Positions 20,840 to 33,400 of a stretch of DNA of 64,000 nt are shown one piece after another. The notes beneath the pieces are model-generated. The model was not told the origin of the DNA and did not search any database. It saw only the letters and a list, made by a program, of their open reading frames with translations. Both the position numbers and the translations under genes were made by a program. Each line of letters begins with the position of its first letter. The stretch's first letter is position 1. This DNA is from Pleurodeles waltl (lineage: Eukaryota; Chordata; Amphibia; Caudata; Salamandridae). The DNA lies in the NCBI RefSeq assembly GCF_031143425.1, contig NC_090441.1:223320928-223384927 (forward strand), written 5' to 3'.

Positions 20840-22980
20840 AAAAATGGCTGAACATGGTTGCAGTGGTGAAGGTGAGAGCCATGAAAAATCAGCTACCTCT
20901 GGTCAAATCACAGTGGCTATTGAGGAAGAAGAGGGTGACATCCTCATGCAAAGCAGCTCTGTCCCCAGCAGTGTAGGAAGACTCAGAGTCAGGTAGAGAC
21001 ACCACAGCATATGGTGACTGCACCATGACACACATAATGTCTACCACCACCTACCTCTTTAAAGGAGCCTGTGTCAGTGGCACTACTAAAGAAGAAAACC
21101 CAGTCTACAATTATGGGAATGTTTAGGCAGGAGTGGCCCTACGACTGCAACTACACAATGGCACGTTTTTACAATGGGAAGCTGGCAAACATGTTAGCAC
21201 TTGACCTCCTCCCTTGAGTTTTTGGCAGCAATCTGCCTGAAATAGAAGGCTCCAAGTCAGACCTATTTTGCCAGAGTAGCTGTTTCAGCGCAGTATGACA
21301 ATGTGCTGAAATTGGTTGGACAAGCTTTGCAGCAAAATGTTGTCCACACTATCCACCTGACGAAAGACATGTAGACCAGTTGTCAGGCAACTAATTACAT
21401 GTGTATCACTGCACACTGGATCTCTTTTGTGGGGGTAAAGCAAAAGCTATCTACAGGTCTTGGCCCTGAAGAAAGTTTTAAAAGCATTCAGCGACATGCA
21501 ACAAAAGCCACGTTCGCCATGAAGAAATTACACACAGCTGCAAACGTCTTGGACAAATTGAATAGCAAGGTGCCTGAATGGCTGTGACCCAGAGGGCTCT
21601 GAATTGGATTTGTTGACACAGGCAATAGCAGTAACATAGTCAAGGCCATGGCAGATAGGGGCTATTTCATGTCCTGTTTTTGGCCCACTGCATCAACCTG
21701 GTTGTGCAAGATTTTCTAAAAAAAGAAGACATAGCCAGCAACATGTTGACCACCTCGAGATGAATCCGAACTCCTTTCAGCCATTGTTTTAAAAACTGAA
21801 AACAGTTGCAGATTATTCAGCAAGGTAATAGAGTACCAGTTAAAGCCCTGTTACAAGAGGTGCCAACCCGTTGGAACTCAACCTATTATATGTTGCAACG
21901 TCAGTTTGAGAAGTACAGGCAGCTCAATAATTATGTAATTCTAAAGGGAGGGGATTTAATTTGGAAAGCTATGGCCATTAATGCAGACAATGGGGCCTAG
22001 ACAAATGCCTGGCACGGATGCTGCTCCCTTCTAGAGTTTTCACATGGAAAGTTAGTAAGGAGGACAATATGATGGGCCAAGCTATCCTGTTGTTGCATCT
22101 GCTACAGGACCAGCTAAAGACGTGTCTGAAAGGTTCACACTCAGAGGTGTGAATAAAAACAGAAAAGTACATGTCTTAGTTGAGAGCCTAAGCTATTGCT
22201 TGACTTGTAATACAAGGCTGCAAAATTATGTTATCAAGTCCAAAGAGTACATCTGTGCCACCCTACTTGATCCATGCTACAAAAAATATTTTCTCTTTCA
22301 TTCCTTTTCCTGAAGGGGATGTTTCAAAACATAAGATGTGCATTGTTGAGCAAGCCAGAGAACTGGAAGAAGAACTGCTGAAACTTAGAGTCCCACTCTG
22401 CAGTTCTGGGGATCCACCTTCCACTTCCAGAGAGAGCAGTCTTGTCTCACAGCAGTCAACACCAGCAACAAGAACATGGGCAACAATAGCATCAGAAGAA
22501 TCAGACCCAACCTCTGCATTGGTTTGGTTTCAAATGGCAGGTCTTAAGTCCCATGCAGAGGTGAATGCAAAAGAGGTCTAGCAAGTGGCATTACCAAAGA
22601 CACTTCAGTGGATGTCCCTGGGGTATCTGGATGACCCAATAGAGGTATGGATCAAAACTCATTAGTATATTGGTATGGGAAGATGCGCCAATGGCCAGAG
22701 CTCAGCAGGCTGGCAATAAAGTATCTGGCTTGACCTCTAGCCAGTGTGTCTGCTGAATGTGTATTCAGTGCAGCTGGTGAAGTTGTTACAGTGAGAAGGA
22801 CTGGTCTCTCACCTTAAAACGTGGAGAGATTAACCACTATCAAAATTAACCAGGATTTTATACCAGCTGATTACATTGTTCCCCAAAAAAACATTGGAGG
22901 AGAAAGAGGATGATTGGTCAGAATCAAGTGTGTTTGCTGACCAATTTCTGGTTAAACCATCTGAGTTTGAGGATTAACCC
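20840..22980 (+). pseudogene. hAT transposase, multiple stops and frameshifts
   Basis: Recognisable blocks in order are LKLVGQALQQN and ITAHWISFVGVKQKL (21399 on), the TGNSSNIVKAMA segment, VPTRWNSTYYMLQRQFEK (21840-21920), DPCYKKYF (near 22280), and the dimerisation block SAECVFSAAGEVV near 22750. These match ZBED-like hAT transposases, which cut and paste with 8-bp duplications. Stops and frame changes occur between nearly all blocks, so no product is expected. Confidence 0.75.
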
Positions 22981-22999
22981 TACTTCCCAGACTGAGTAT

Positions 23000-24737
23000 G
23001 CATGTGCCACCATAGAACTTTTTAATTATTTCTTGTTCTTTCTTTCATACTTTCTTTCTTTTTTTCTTTCTTTCTTTCAGAAAAAAATTGCTAGTGGAAC
23101 AATATGTTTGTTTTGGATTAATGCTGACCCACCATATTTTAGTCACATGTTGTGAGGCCGTGTGTAGTGAAGAAGCCCCCACATTCCATCAGGACATTGG
23201 AGATGATGCCTGCCTACATTACATGCCCATGGCAAGAAGATTGTTGGTTAAAAGACTGCCAGTGCCAAATTCCAATGTGTTGCTACTTGCTTCCATTGGA
23301 GGAGATACTATTTTGTTCGACCACCATGCTTGGATTGGAAGAGGTAACTACTTACTATTGCACCAATGAGTACTGATATATTGTGAGTGATGATAGATGA
23401 TGTATGTAGTGGCTGACAGTGAAGAAGGGAGTTCAACAAATTTGTAAACTTAATTCTGATGATCATTTTTCCTGAACGTGATTGGTCTTGTAAACTTAGT
23501 GAATTTTACCTATAGGGTTCACTCCTGTTTTCTGGTTCCACAGAACGGGCCAATCACTTTAGTGAACAAACACAAATCTACACAAAATACTCCACTTCTG
23601 TTTCTCCATTTGTTCTTCAACACAGGTGCACTAATGACTACACAGGTCTACCTTGCTTGGTTTTGGGTTGGGACAGAGTTCCTCAAAATCAGGAGGAGGA
23701 GTATGGAAGGACTCAGGGTGGGGCTACTCCAACAGCTAGATGGAAAAAGTTGTCAACTTCAATGAGAAACCATGATGATGGCGAAGACTCTGAGGACTTG
23801 TACTCACTCAGCTCTGTGGACTGGAGAGAGGTGTGTTGTTGAGAAATGCTGCTGAGTATATGCTGCATTCCTGGCACAAAAGTCAAAATCCTCCAAGGTA
23901 CTTGCTGTGCCTCTGAGCCGTCTTGGTACACTCCTGACTCTTCATGAAGCTTGCCTTGCTTCCCCTTGTTCTTCTCCTTTTCTCTATAATACAGCTACTG
24001 TTTTCTTCAATAGACCAGTCTTCTCCTAGTCCTCTCCAGCATGAACAAAACTTGGTGAAAGCTCAAGACTCCAGCTTGCCTAGTGGACAGGTTCAGCCAG
24101 GCACCTAAGAGTGATGGACATTCCAAGAAGATTGGAGATGCTCTGCCCTATTTGGCAATCAAGTATTATTTTTCTTTTAGCAGCCATAATTTTTAGAACT
24201 GGATGGGTTAACTTCAATCTCCCATAATTTGTATTTTTCAAACCTAGAAGACATAACATTTAGAGATATACTATATTGGGTCTCTCTGGGGCAGATGGAC
24301 TGTTTGCAATGCATTTAATTGAGCTGTGTCATACTTATCATTTCATCCTTACCTCCCATAAGAGTTTAATGATGGCATGTTGCGCGGCACCCCAATGAAT
24401 ATTGTCATGGTTTTTTTGGTGTAATGTTTCTCTTTGCCGCATCCTTTCCCAAATCTCCTTTCCCATCCATTCATCGAGTTCCTAACCCTCTTTCCCCGAG
24501 GAGTGTCGTTTATTGAGGACCACACACTTGCTGGGGTGATGTGGTGAAAGTGACTTCAACTCACTGCAAGACCCTCTATTACCTGAGAAATATTCCACAC
24601 CGCCCCCATCAACATTATCATTAAAGCCTTATGTTGTGAATTGCGTAAACGCCTAACCTTGTCCAACCACTCTTGACTCTGAGCCCACTTGTCCTGACTC
24701 CATGATTTAATTTCCTAATTTTATCTTTTAAATGCTA
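23000..24737. other. Unassigned non-coding stretch
   Basis: Contains a TTTC run and then sequence with short, unrelated frames. 23600-23840 has two overlapping forward frames, one acidic (HDDGEDSEDLYSLSS), which could be another hAT remnant. 24150-24737 shows nothing recognisable. Confidence 0.4.
23038..23080 (+). repeat. TTTC microsatellite
   Basis: Repeats of CTTT(C/T) just after the hAT C-terminal block, imperfect. Confidence 0.8.
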
Positions 24738-24825
24738 GCAGAATCCCAGTGACACAGTCAAAACACACTGACATCAGGCAAAAATTGGGGGTAACATGCC
24801 AAAATAAGTGTACTTTCCTATACAC
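24738..24825 (-). mobile_element. Start of the 3' LTR of element 2
   Basis: Read in reverse from 24825: TGTATAGGAAAGTACAC, then GGCATGTTACCCCC, matching the family A LTR start. Truncated after about 88 bp. Confidence 0.8.
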
Positions 24826-24838
24826 CCCCCCCCCAAAC
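24826..24838 (-). promoter_or_regulatory. Polypurine tract of element 2
   Basis: In reverse, GTTTGGGGGGGGG directly precedes the LTR start, as expected for the primer of plus-strand DNA synthesis. Confidence 0.7.
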
Positions 24839-24849
24839 GAGGGACCATA

Positions 24850-25400
24850 AGGCTAACCTTCCCTGGATGAGTCTTCATTGTCTAAGTGGAAATATCTGGA
24901 GTCCATCTGCATTTTAATGGTTACTCCCAGGTCTATGTTCCACTGTAAAGTCCATACCCTGTAGGGAAATGGACCAGCTCAACAATTTAGGAGTCTCTCC
25001 TTTCATCTGTTTTACCATAAGAGAGGTTTGTGCTCTGTCTTAACTATGAAGTGAGTCCCAAACAGGTAGGGTCTTAGCTTCTTCAGGGCCCAGACCACAG
25101 AAAAGGCCTCCCTCTCTTTGGCTGATCAATGCTTTTCTCTAGTGGTCAGCATTCTACTGATAAAAGCAACAGGTTGATCCCAGCCCTCTGTATTAAGTTG
25201 TGATAACACTGCCCCAACCCCTACCTCAGGAGCATCTGTCTGGACAATAAACTTCTTAGAATAGTTTGGGCTCTTTAGGACAGGTGCAGTACACATAGCC
25301 TGCTTAAGCTCCTCAAAAGCTTTTTGACAGCTGGCTGTCCATAATTCCTTCTTGGTCATTTTCTTTGAGGTGAGGTCATTAAGAGGGGCTACAATGGAGC
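24850..25400 (-). pseudogene. RNase H of element 2
   Basis: Frames include WTASCQKAFEELKQAMCTAP, then FIVQTDAPEVGVGAVL (first catalytic Asp) and FISRMLTTREKH. The C-terminal part lies further left in broken frames. It degrades the RNA strand during reverse transcription. Stops after REKH make it non-functional. Confidence 0.8.
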
Positions 25401-25499
25401 CATAGTTCTTAATGAACCTCCTGTAACACCCAGTGAGACCAGGAAAGGCTCTGACCTGGGTTTGAGTAGTAGGGGGAGACTAGCCTAAAATAGTCTAGA

Positions 25500-26100
25500 T
25501 CTTCCCCTGTAGTGGTTCAATCTGTCCTCCAACCACCAGGTGTCATAGATAAACCACCTTCCCCTGTCCTATCTGGCATTTTGAAGCCTTGATAGTGAGG
25601 CCTGCCTTTTGCAGGGTCTCCAAAATTTTCTTCAGGCAGACCAGGTGGTCATCCCAGGTGGAGCTAAATACAGCAATATCATCTAGATATGCTGCACTGA
25701 AAGCTTCCAGACCTTGGAGGACTGTATTCACAAGCCTTTGGAAAGTGGCATGTGCATTCCTCAGACCAAAGGGCAGAACCATAAATTGATAATGCCCTCC
25801 AATGGTTAAGAGCATAATTTTAGGTTTAGCATCCTCTGATAGTTTGATCTGCCAATACCCTGCAGTCAAGTCAAAGGTGCTCAGATACTTGGCAGATGCC
25901 AGTGTATCTATCAGTTCATCTGCCCTGGGTAGAGGGTGAGCATCAGTTTTAGTGACTGTGTTGAGCCCTCTATAATCCACACAAAAACCTATTTCCTTTT
26001 TCCCTTTTTCCTTTTTGGGAATTAGGTTTTGGCACTAGCACCACAGGGCTGGCCCATGGGCTATGTGAGTGATCAATCACTCCTAGGTCCAACATCTTCT
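25500..26100 (-). pseudogene. Reverse transcriptase of element 2
   Basis: A continuous 145-residue stretch holds the palm motifs: FDLTAGYWQ (first Asp), PFGLRNAHATFQ (motif B), YLDDIAVFS (catalytic DD) and GLTIKASKCQ. Upstream, PVVLVPK is in another frame (frameshift near 25990). Unlike element 1, motif B is present. Confidence 0.9.
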
Positions 26101-26197
26101 GAACCTCAGATTTAATACAGTCGCTGACATGGTCAGGCTGTCTATAAATCTTACTTTTGACAGGTAAACTATCTCCATTATCAATTGTATGCTCACA

Positions 26198-26494
26198 CTA
26201 AGTAGTCTGACCAGGTGTGAGTAAAAAGTGTTCAGAGAATTGGCCGAGGAGTTTTTTGCAGTCCTCCTGTTGCTCTGCTGTAAGGCAGTCTGCAAGGATA
26301 ACTCCTTCTACTGAGACATCAGCTGCAGTGTTGGAGAAGAGGTCAGGGAGAGGGTCACTCTCCTCTTCCTGCCCCTCATCAACGGTCATGAGTAGGGTCA
26401 GGTCTGCCCTATCATAGAAGGGTTTGAGGCAGTTCACATGAAGTACCCTTGGGGAGTTCTGGGAGTACCTAGGTCCAACAGGCAGTGACCTCAC
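26198..26494 (-). pseudogene. Integrase C-terminal linker to RT, element 2
   Basis: Reads LHVNCLKPFYDRADLTLL, then the acidic spacer EGQEEESDPLPDLF and GVILADCLTAEQQEDCKKLLGQF. This corresponds to 7200-7420 in element 1 and 34205-33970 in element 3, placing integrase directly before RT. Confidence 0.8.
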
Positions 26495-27510
26495 CCTTCT
26501 TTTCCATTATAAGATGTGGTCCACTCCATTTGTCCTGGAGTGCTCTTGGTGCCACAGGCTCCAATACCCACACCTTTTGTCCTGTGTGGTACTCAGTCAG
26601 GACAGCCTTCTGGTCATGCCATTTCTTCTGTAGCTCTTGGCACTTTTTTAGTGGCCTTTTCGATGTACTCAGCGATCCTTGATCCTAGGCCAATCACATA
26701 ATCCACAATGCCTTGTTTAGCGGGCTACAAGGGTTTCTCCCACCCCTCTTTGACAAATGCAAATGGACCCCTAAGAGGGTGTCTAAAAATGAGTTCAAAG
26801 GGGCTGTAGCCCACTCCCTTCTGGGGTAGCTCCTTGTGAGCAAAAAAGAGGCTTGGCAGTAGGACATCCCATCTCCTTCTGAGTTTTTCAGAGAGTCCCA
26901 TGATCATGCCTTTGAAAGTTTTGTTAAATCTCTCAACCAGTCCATTTGTTTGTGGATGACAGGGTGTGGTGAATGTATAGGTTACACTGCATTACTTCCA
27001 CATGGCTTTTAAGTATGCAGACATGAATTTACTACCCCTGTCTGATACTACCTCTTTAGGAAAGCCCAACCTGAAAATATTCCCAGGAGGGCTTTTGCCA
27101 CTGCAGGAGCTGTAGTGGTCCTTAAGGGGATGGCTTCTGGATATCTTGTGGCATGGTCCACTACCGCTAAGATGAATCTGTTTCCATAAGCAGTTGGAGG
27201 GTCAAGGGGGCCAACAATGCCAACCCCTACCCTTTCGAAGGGTACCCCAACCACAGGCAGTGGGATTAAGGGGGCCTTTGGGGTGCCACCAGTCTTGCTA
27301 TTGGCTTGGCAAGTGACACAAGAGCGACAAAACTCTTTTGTGTCTTCTGACATGTGAGGCCAGTGAAACTGAGGGACCAGTCTGTCCCAAGTCTTACTTT
27401 GCCCCAGATGTCCAGCAAGGGGAATATCATGTGCCATAATTAGGAGAAATTCCCTATGCTGCAAGGGAATGACCAGTCTCCTGCTAGCACCAGGTCTTGG
27501 GTCCCTTGCT
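26495..27510 (-). pseudogene. Integrase of element 2
   Basis: Has the H2C2 zinc-binding region (AHDIPLAGHL … CRSCVTC) and the core start GVGIVGPL, where the usual first catalytic Asp (VDIVGP) is Gly. A frameshift follows IFSGW; SDRGSKF, with the second Asp, is in another frame. A stop interrupts the segment before GLVERFNK, which keeps the third residue (Glu). MIMGLSEKLRRRWDVLLP continues towards the C-terminus. A missing catalytic Asp plus frameshifts mean it is inactive. Confidence 0.85.
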
Positions 27511-27552
27511 TCATTATAAAGGAGATTCTTCTCCCAGTTGACTCTGTGTGAG

Positions 27553-28290
27553 TCACTGACATCCCCTGCTTATTGATTGACAGCTTGCTGTTTTAAACTC
27601 TCTAGTGTGAGACAGATCTGCTGTGCCACACTCAGTTCCTCCCTGGCAGGCCCCCCCTGCACCCAAGAGTTCAGCTGTGTTAGCCTGAAGCTCCTCTGGT
27701 ATAGGTTCTGCACAAGGAGTTGACTCCTCCTCATCAAAAGGGTAATCTTCTGGAGAGGGAGGGAGGGATAGTAGACAAGGGTTTGCCCTTTCTACCCCTA
27801 GTTTTTGGGAGCACTTGGTCCATTGTTCCCGCAGCCAAGTTTCCCTGTCCTCTTTGCCTCTTGGCCTGAGCCCTGGTGAGAGCAAAGATGTGTCCAGGAA
27901 TGCCCAGCTTTGCTGCATGAGCTTCCAATTCCACTTCAGCCCAAGCTCATGTCTCCAAATCATTTCCCAGTAGACACTCTACAGGTAGGTCAGTGGATAC
28001 CACAACTTTCTTTGGACCAGTACCCCCTTTCCCCAGTTGACATTTACAACAGTCATGGGGTGGCTAATAGTATTATTGTGGGTGTCAGTAAGTTGGTACT
28101 GATGACCAACTAGGTGTTGCTCAGGGGTTACCGGTTTTTCCATCACCATAGTGACACTGCCACCTATATCCCTGTAGGTCTCAACCTGAACACCATTTAT
28201 TAGGGGAAGTTGCTTGTACTTATCCATATTAAGGGGACAAGCAACAAGGTGTCAAGGTCAATGCCACCATCTGAGACTAAAACAGCCTCA
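27553..28290 (-). pseudogene. Aspartic protease and linker of element 2
   Basis: The stretch MDKYKQLPLINGV…YRDIGGSVTMV aligns with the protease active site of the forward element at 56290, which reads YRDTGASITLV. Here DTGA has become DIGG, changing the Thr and Ala of the active-site loop. A linker of about 130 residues, acidic in part (DEEESTPCAEPIPEELQ), follows before integrase. Confidence 0.75.
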
Positions 28291-28318
28291 GTGGTCTCCT
28301 TAACTAGACCATCCCCCA

Positions 28319-29778
28319 CTACATTACCAAAAGTGAGACCAGATACCCCCTTAGATTGGCTATTAGTCGAGTTTTTCCCACCACCACTGCTAGCACTAAG
28401 GGCACTAGTGGAAACAATGGGGATTGTGGTGGTGGGAGGTTTGGTGTTCTTCTTGGGCAAGTAGGGTCACTTGACCAGTGGCCTTTGCTTTTGCACAAAT
28501 AACACCAAGGATTTTTCTGTTGGTTTGAAGAGGATTTGGGCCTACCCTCAGATGACTTTTGGGTACCTGATGACTCCGACTTTTTATCTGTGTCCCCACC
28601 TTTCTCATGAGACTTACCATCCTTCTTCTTGTCTTTGTCACCCCCTGTATGAGCTTTTCTGCTCACCCATGTTCTGACTTATTTGTCTGCCTTCTTTCAC
28701 AATTCTTGGGGAGAGGTCGGATCTGAGTCTACCAAGTACTGGTGCAACAAATCAGACACACAATTGTTAAGAATATGCTCTCTCAGGATTAGATTATATA
28801 GACCCTCATAATCAGACACTTGGCTGCCATGTAACCAACCTTCTACGGCCTTCACTGAACAGTCCACAAAGTCTATCCAATCGTGTGAAGACTCTTTCTG
28901 GTTTCTCTGAACCTAATCCTATATTGTTCAATGGTTAAGCCAAATCCATCCAAGAGTGCGGTGTTCAAAACACTGTAATTATCCGAATCATCTTCTCTAA
29001 CAGTAAGGAGTCTATCTCTCCCCTTTCCAGAGAAGGACAACCACAGAATTGCAGCCCACTGCATCTGGGGGACCCTCTGAACTTTACAGGCCCTCTCAAG
29101 GGCAGCAAACCACTTGTAGATGTCATCCACCTCCTATCTTGTAAAAGTTTCTAGAGTCAAATGTGTTCTCCCTAACACCATAGCTTCTGAAACTGCTGCT
29201 GCTGCCACCATGGGGAACTAACCCCAACCTCTGTCTTTTCCTTTCCACAAATAGGGCTTCCCTATCTAAGGCCAACTGTTGCTGTTGCAGCCTCAGTCTG
29301 GCCTCCTCCAACCTCAGCTTTCTGAGTTCCCTATCTAGGGAATTGTCCTCAGGTTTGGATGTGTGGGACACTTCTGAGGCTGAAGTGACATGGGAATGAG
29401 CAGAGGCAGATCTTTCCCTAACTGGTGTAACCCTAGTGACTTGGCCTCTAGTGTGACGGGAGCCCTACTTGAGTGTGACCCCTTCCCACTACCAGCTACA
29501 GTAGGTGGTTTGTTAGTGGAAAGATTGTGGGAAGCACCCTCCCCTGCATCCTCAGGACCCTACCCTGAATCTACATGGGCAGAATCCCCCTCTACCTCCT
29601 CTACCTGGTTACCAGATTGACCCTGGTCATCCTGCAGGAGGAGGTTTAAAATGAATTCTTTGTTGGGGTTCTTCCCAATCCCTAGGCTTCTCTCTAAGAA
29701 AAGCCCCCTCAAACTTTTAAAGTTAGGGTTCTCATAGGTAGTTTTGATAACCCTAGGGGTAGCCTCAGAGGAAGACAT
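28319..29778 (-). pseudogene. Gag of element 2, frameshifted
   Basis: N-terminal block FKSLRGLFLERSLGIGKN (29778-29560) resembles a SAP-type helix pair. A Gln/Leu-rich coiled coil follows (RLRLQQQQLALDREAL). The capsid/SCAN-like block is DRLLTVREDDSDNYSVLNT … EQYRIRFRETRK, and the zinc knuckle CYLCKSKGHWSSDPTC (CCHC) is intact. At least three frames are needed. It would form the particle shell and bind the RNA genome. Confidence 0.85.
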
Positions 29779-29904
29779 AGTGATAGGAAAGTTAGAGTAA
29801 AGTTAAAGGAAGAAAGATACCTACTTTATTTAACTTTTAGAATTACAGTGCAAGTGCAATTACTAGGTATAATTTTGTATAGCCCAAAGTACAGAGTATA
29901 CTTT

Positions 29905-30431
29905 CTTGTGGAAAGCACCAGTGACAGAGAGGTGACGACATTGCAAGTACCCTGGAACATAGGAGCTTGGTCCAAGTATCTCCCACAGTCCAGTGGCCCT
30001 TCTGTCCACGTTTGGTGGAGGTAAGTCCTTGCCTCCCCACGTCAGACAGCAAACCTGTGTACTGCGTGATTTGCTGCTGCTCTGGCTTCTGTGCACTTCT
30101 CCAAGGACTCCTTTGTGCACAGCCTAGCCTGGGTCCCCAGCACTCCGTCCTGCAGTGCTCAACCCGCTGAGTTGGACTCTGACGTCGTGGGACCCTCCTT
30201 TTGTCACTCTGAGTTCACAGATCTTCTAACTGCCTGTTCCAGTACTTCTGCGGGTGCTGCCTGCTTCTGCAGGGGCTCTCTGAGTTGCTGAGCACCCCCC
30301 GTCTCCTCCTCCAAGGGGCGACATCCTGGTCCTTCCTGATCCCCCAGCAGCACCCAAAAACTTTCACCGCGACCCTTGCAGCTAGCAAGGCTTGTTTGTG
30401 GTATTTCTGCATGGAAACATTTCTGCAACAT
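29905..30431 (+). mobile_element. Family A LTR, first remaining piece of the split 5' LTR
   Basis: Forward LTR sequence starting mid-LTR (CCACAGTCCAGTGGCCCTTC, then GTTTGGTGGAGGTAAGTCC) and ending at GCAACAT. It continues without loss at 44529 (AACATCCTGCACGCC…), so a single LTR was interrupted by the element at 30432-44528. The left edge at about 29905 is truncated against element 2. Confidence 0.85.
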
Positions 30432-33400
30432 TGTAGGAGGCTGGCCTGGCTTGTAGTGGGTACCAGAGGTACTTACACCTTGTGCCAGGTCAAGTTATCC
30501 CCTATCAGTGTAGAAGAGGTGTTTCTAGCAGCTTAGGCTGGTAGAAGGTAGCTATGGCAAAGTAGCTTAGGCTGAACTAGGAGACATGTAAAGCTCCTAC
30601 TATACCACTGGTGTCATATGCACAATATCATAAGAAAACAAAATACACAGAAGTACTAAAAATACAGGTACTTTATTTTTATGACAATATGCCAAAAGTA
30701 TCTCAGTGAGTACTCTCAGAACGAGGATAAGTTATATACACAAGATATATGTACACAAACGAAAATTATGCACGTAATAGCAAGAAGTAATGCAAGCAAT
30801 GTAAAATTACAGTAGATTGCAATAGGAGCACATAGGTATATGGGTAACACAAACCATATACTCCAAAAGTGGAATGCGAACCACGAATGGGCCCCAAACC
30901 TATGTGAGCTAGTAAAGGGTCGCTGGGACTGTAAGAAAACAGTGAGGGTTAGAAAAATAGCCCACCCCAAGACCCTGAAAGGTAGGTGTAAAGTGCACCT
31001 ACTACCCCCAGAGAGCACAGAAGTCATGATAGGGGGATTCTGCAAGGAAGAACAAACACCATCAATGCAACAACAGTGGATTTCCGGACCTGAGTACCTG
31101 TAAGACAAGGGGACCAAGTCCAATAGTCGTGAAAGTTTTGAGAGTGGGCAGGAGCCCAGGAAATGCCAGCTGAGGGTGCAAGGAAGCTGCCACCTGTTGG
31201 AAGAAGCTTGGAGTTCTGCAAGAAAGAAGAGGACTAGGAACTTCCCCTTTGGAGGATGGATGTCCCACTTCGCGATGAAGCCTGTAGAGGTGTTCCAACG
31301 CAGAAAGACCGCAAACAAGCCTTGCTAGCTGCAAGGATCATGGTTAGGGTTTTTGGGTGCTGCTGTGGCCCAGGAGGGACCAGGATGTCGCCCCTTGGAA
31401 TAGGAGACAGAGGCGGCACCCAGCAACATAGGGAGCCCTCACAGAAGCAGGCAGCACCCGCAGAAGTACCTGAACAGTCACTTAGAAAAAAAGTGAACCG
31501 GAGTCCACGCTAAGTCACAAAAGGGAGTCCTAGGACGCCGGAGGACAACTCAGAAGGTTGTGCACTGCAGGAAGGAGTGCCGGGGACCCATGCTTGGCTG
31601 TGCACAAAGGAAATCCTGGAAGAGTGCGTAGGAGCCGGAGTAGCTGCAAAACAGGCGGTTCCCAGCAATGCACTCTAGCTTGGGGAGGCAAGGACTTACC
31701 TCCACCAAACATGAACTGAAGAGTCACTGGACTGTGGGAGTCACTTGGACAGAGTTGCTGAGTTCAAGGGACCTCGCTCGTCGTGCTGAAAGGAGACCCA
31801 GAGGACCGGTGATGCAGTTCTTTGGTGCCTGCAGTTGCAGGGGGAAGATTCTGTCGACCCACAGGAGATTTCTTCAGAGCTTCTCGTGCAGAGAGGAGGC
31901 AGACTACCCCCACAGCATGCACCACCAGGAAAACAGTAGAGAAGGCGGCAGGATCATCGTTACAAGGTCGCAGTAGTCGTCTTTTCTACTTTGTTGCAGT
32001 TTTGCAGGCTTCCAGCGCGGTCAGCAGTCTATTCCTTGGCAGAAGGTGAAGAGAGAGATGCAGAGGAACTCTGATGAGCTCTTGCATTCGTTATCTAAGG
32101 AATTCTCCAAAGCAGAGACCCTAAATATCCAGAAAAGTAGGTTTGACTACCTAGGAGAGAGGATAGGCTAGCAACACCTGAAGCAGCCTATCAGAAGGAG
32201 TCTCTGACGTCACCTGTTGGCTCTGGCCACTCAGAGCAGTCCAGTGTGCCAGCAGCACCTCTGTTTCCAAGATGGCAGCGGACTGGAGCACAATGGAGGA
32301 GCTCTGGGCATCTCCCAGGGGAGGTGCCGGTCAGGGGAGTGGTCACTCCACTTTCCTTTGTCCACTTTCGCGCCAGAGCAGGGCTGGGGGATCCCTGAAC
32401 CGGTGTAGACTGGCTTATGCAGAGATGGGCACTATCTGTGCCCATCAAAGACTTTCCAGAGGCTGGGGAAGGCTACTCCTCCCCAGCCCTGACACCTTTT
32501 TCCAAAGGGAGAGGGTGTAACACCCTCTCTCTGAGGAAATCCTTTGTTCTGCCTTCCTGGGCCAAGCCTGGCTGGACCCCAGGAGGGCAGAAGCCTGTCT
32601 GAGGGGTTGGCAGCAGCAGCAGCTGCAGTGAAACCCCGGGAAAGGTAGTTTGGCAGTACCCAGGTCTGAGCAAGAGACTCGGGGGATCATGGAATTGTCA
32701 CCCCAATGCCAGAATGGCATTGGGGTGACAATTCCATTATCTTAGACATGTTACATGGCCATGTTCAGAGTTACCATTGTGACGCTATACATATGTCGTG
32801 ACATATGTATAGTGCAAGCGTGTAATGGTGTCCCCGCACTCACAAAGTCCGGGGAATTTGCCCTGAACAATGTGGGAGCACCTTGGCTAGTGCCAGGGTG
32901 CCCACACACTAAGGGCCTCATTACGACCCTGGCGGGTGGCGGAGGCCGCCCGCCAGGATGCCGCCCTCCATAATACCGCTCCGCGGTCAGAAGACCGCGG
33001 AGGGTATTATGAGTTTTTCCCTGGGCTGGCGGGCGGTCTCCAAAAGACCGCCCGCCAGCCCAGGGAAAAACTCCCTTCCCACGAGGATGCCGGCTCGTAA
33101 TCGAGCCGGCGGAGTGGGAAGGTGCTACGCAGACAGTGAAATACTAGCGGGGTCCTCTTACGGGGGCCCCTGCAGTGCCCATGCCATTGGCATGGGCACT
33201 GCAGGGGCCCTCAGGGGCCCCACGACAATCCTTACCGCCATCCTGTTCCTGGCGGGCGAGCCGCCAGGAACAGGATGGCGGTAAGGATTGTCAGAATCCC
33301 CTCGGCGGCGCAGCGAGCTGCGCCGCCTTGGAGGATTCTTAGAGGCAGTGGAAAACCGGCGGGAGACCGCCGGTTTTCCCGTTCTGACCGCGGCCAAAGC

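Larger units (their letters stand above)
19340..23000 (+). mobile_element. hAT (ZBED-type) DNA transposon, decayed
   Basis: Forward fragments of a hAT transposase run from about 20840 to 22980, ending in the hATC dimerisation block. Upstream pieces (19510-20620) are charged and probably belong to the N-terminal part. I could not identify TIRs or an 8-bp duplication, so limits are approximate. A MITE interrupts it at 19707-20175. Confidence 0.65.
24738..29905 (-). mobile_element. Gmr1-like Ty3/gypsy element 2, gag to RNase H
   Basis: On the reverse strand the order is gag (29778-28319), protease (about 28270-27960), integrase (about 27500-26500), RT (26100-25500), RNase H (25400-24850), polypurine tract and the start of the 3' LTR. 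This is the full Gmr1 order with integrase before RT. The 3' LTR is cut after about 88 bp, and at 29905 a forward LTR fragment begins instead of this element's own 5' LTR. Many frameshifts. Confidence 0.88.

Noticed and set aside
30716..31318. 200-codon reverse ORF, with similar ones at 2932-3384 and 42125-42434
   Set aside because: The same sequence recurs in every family A LTR in different broken frames; a chance frame of the LTR.
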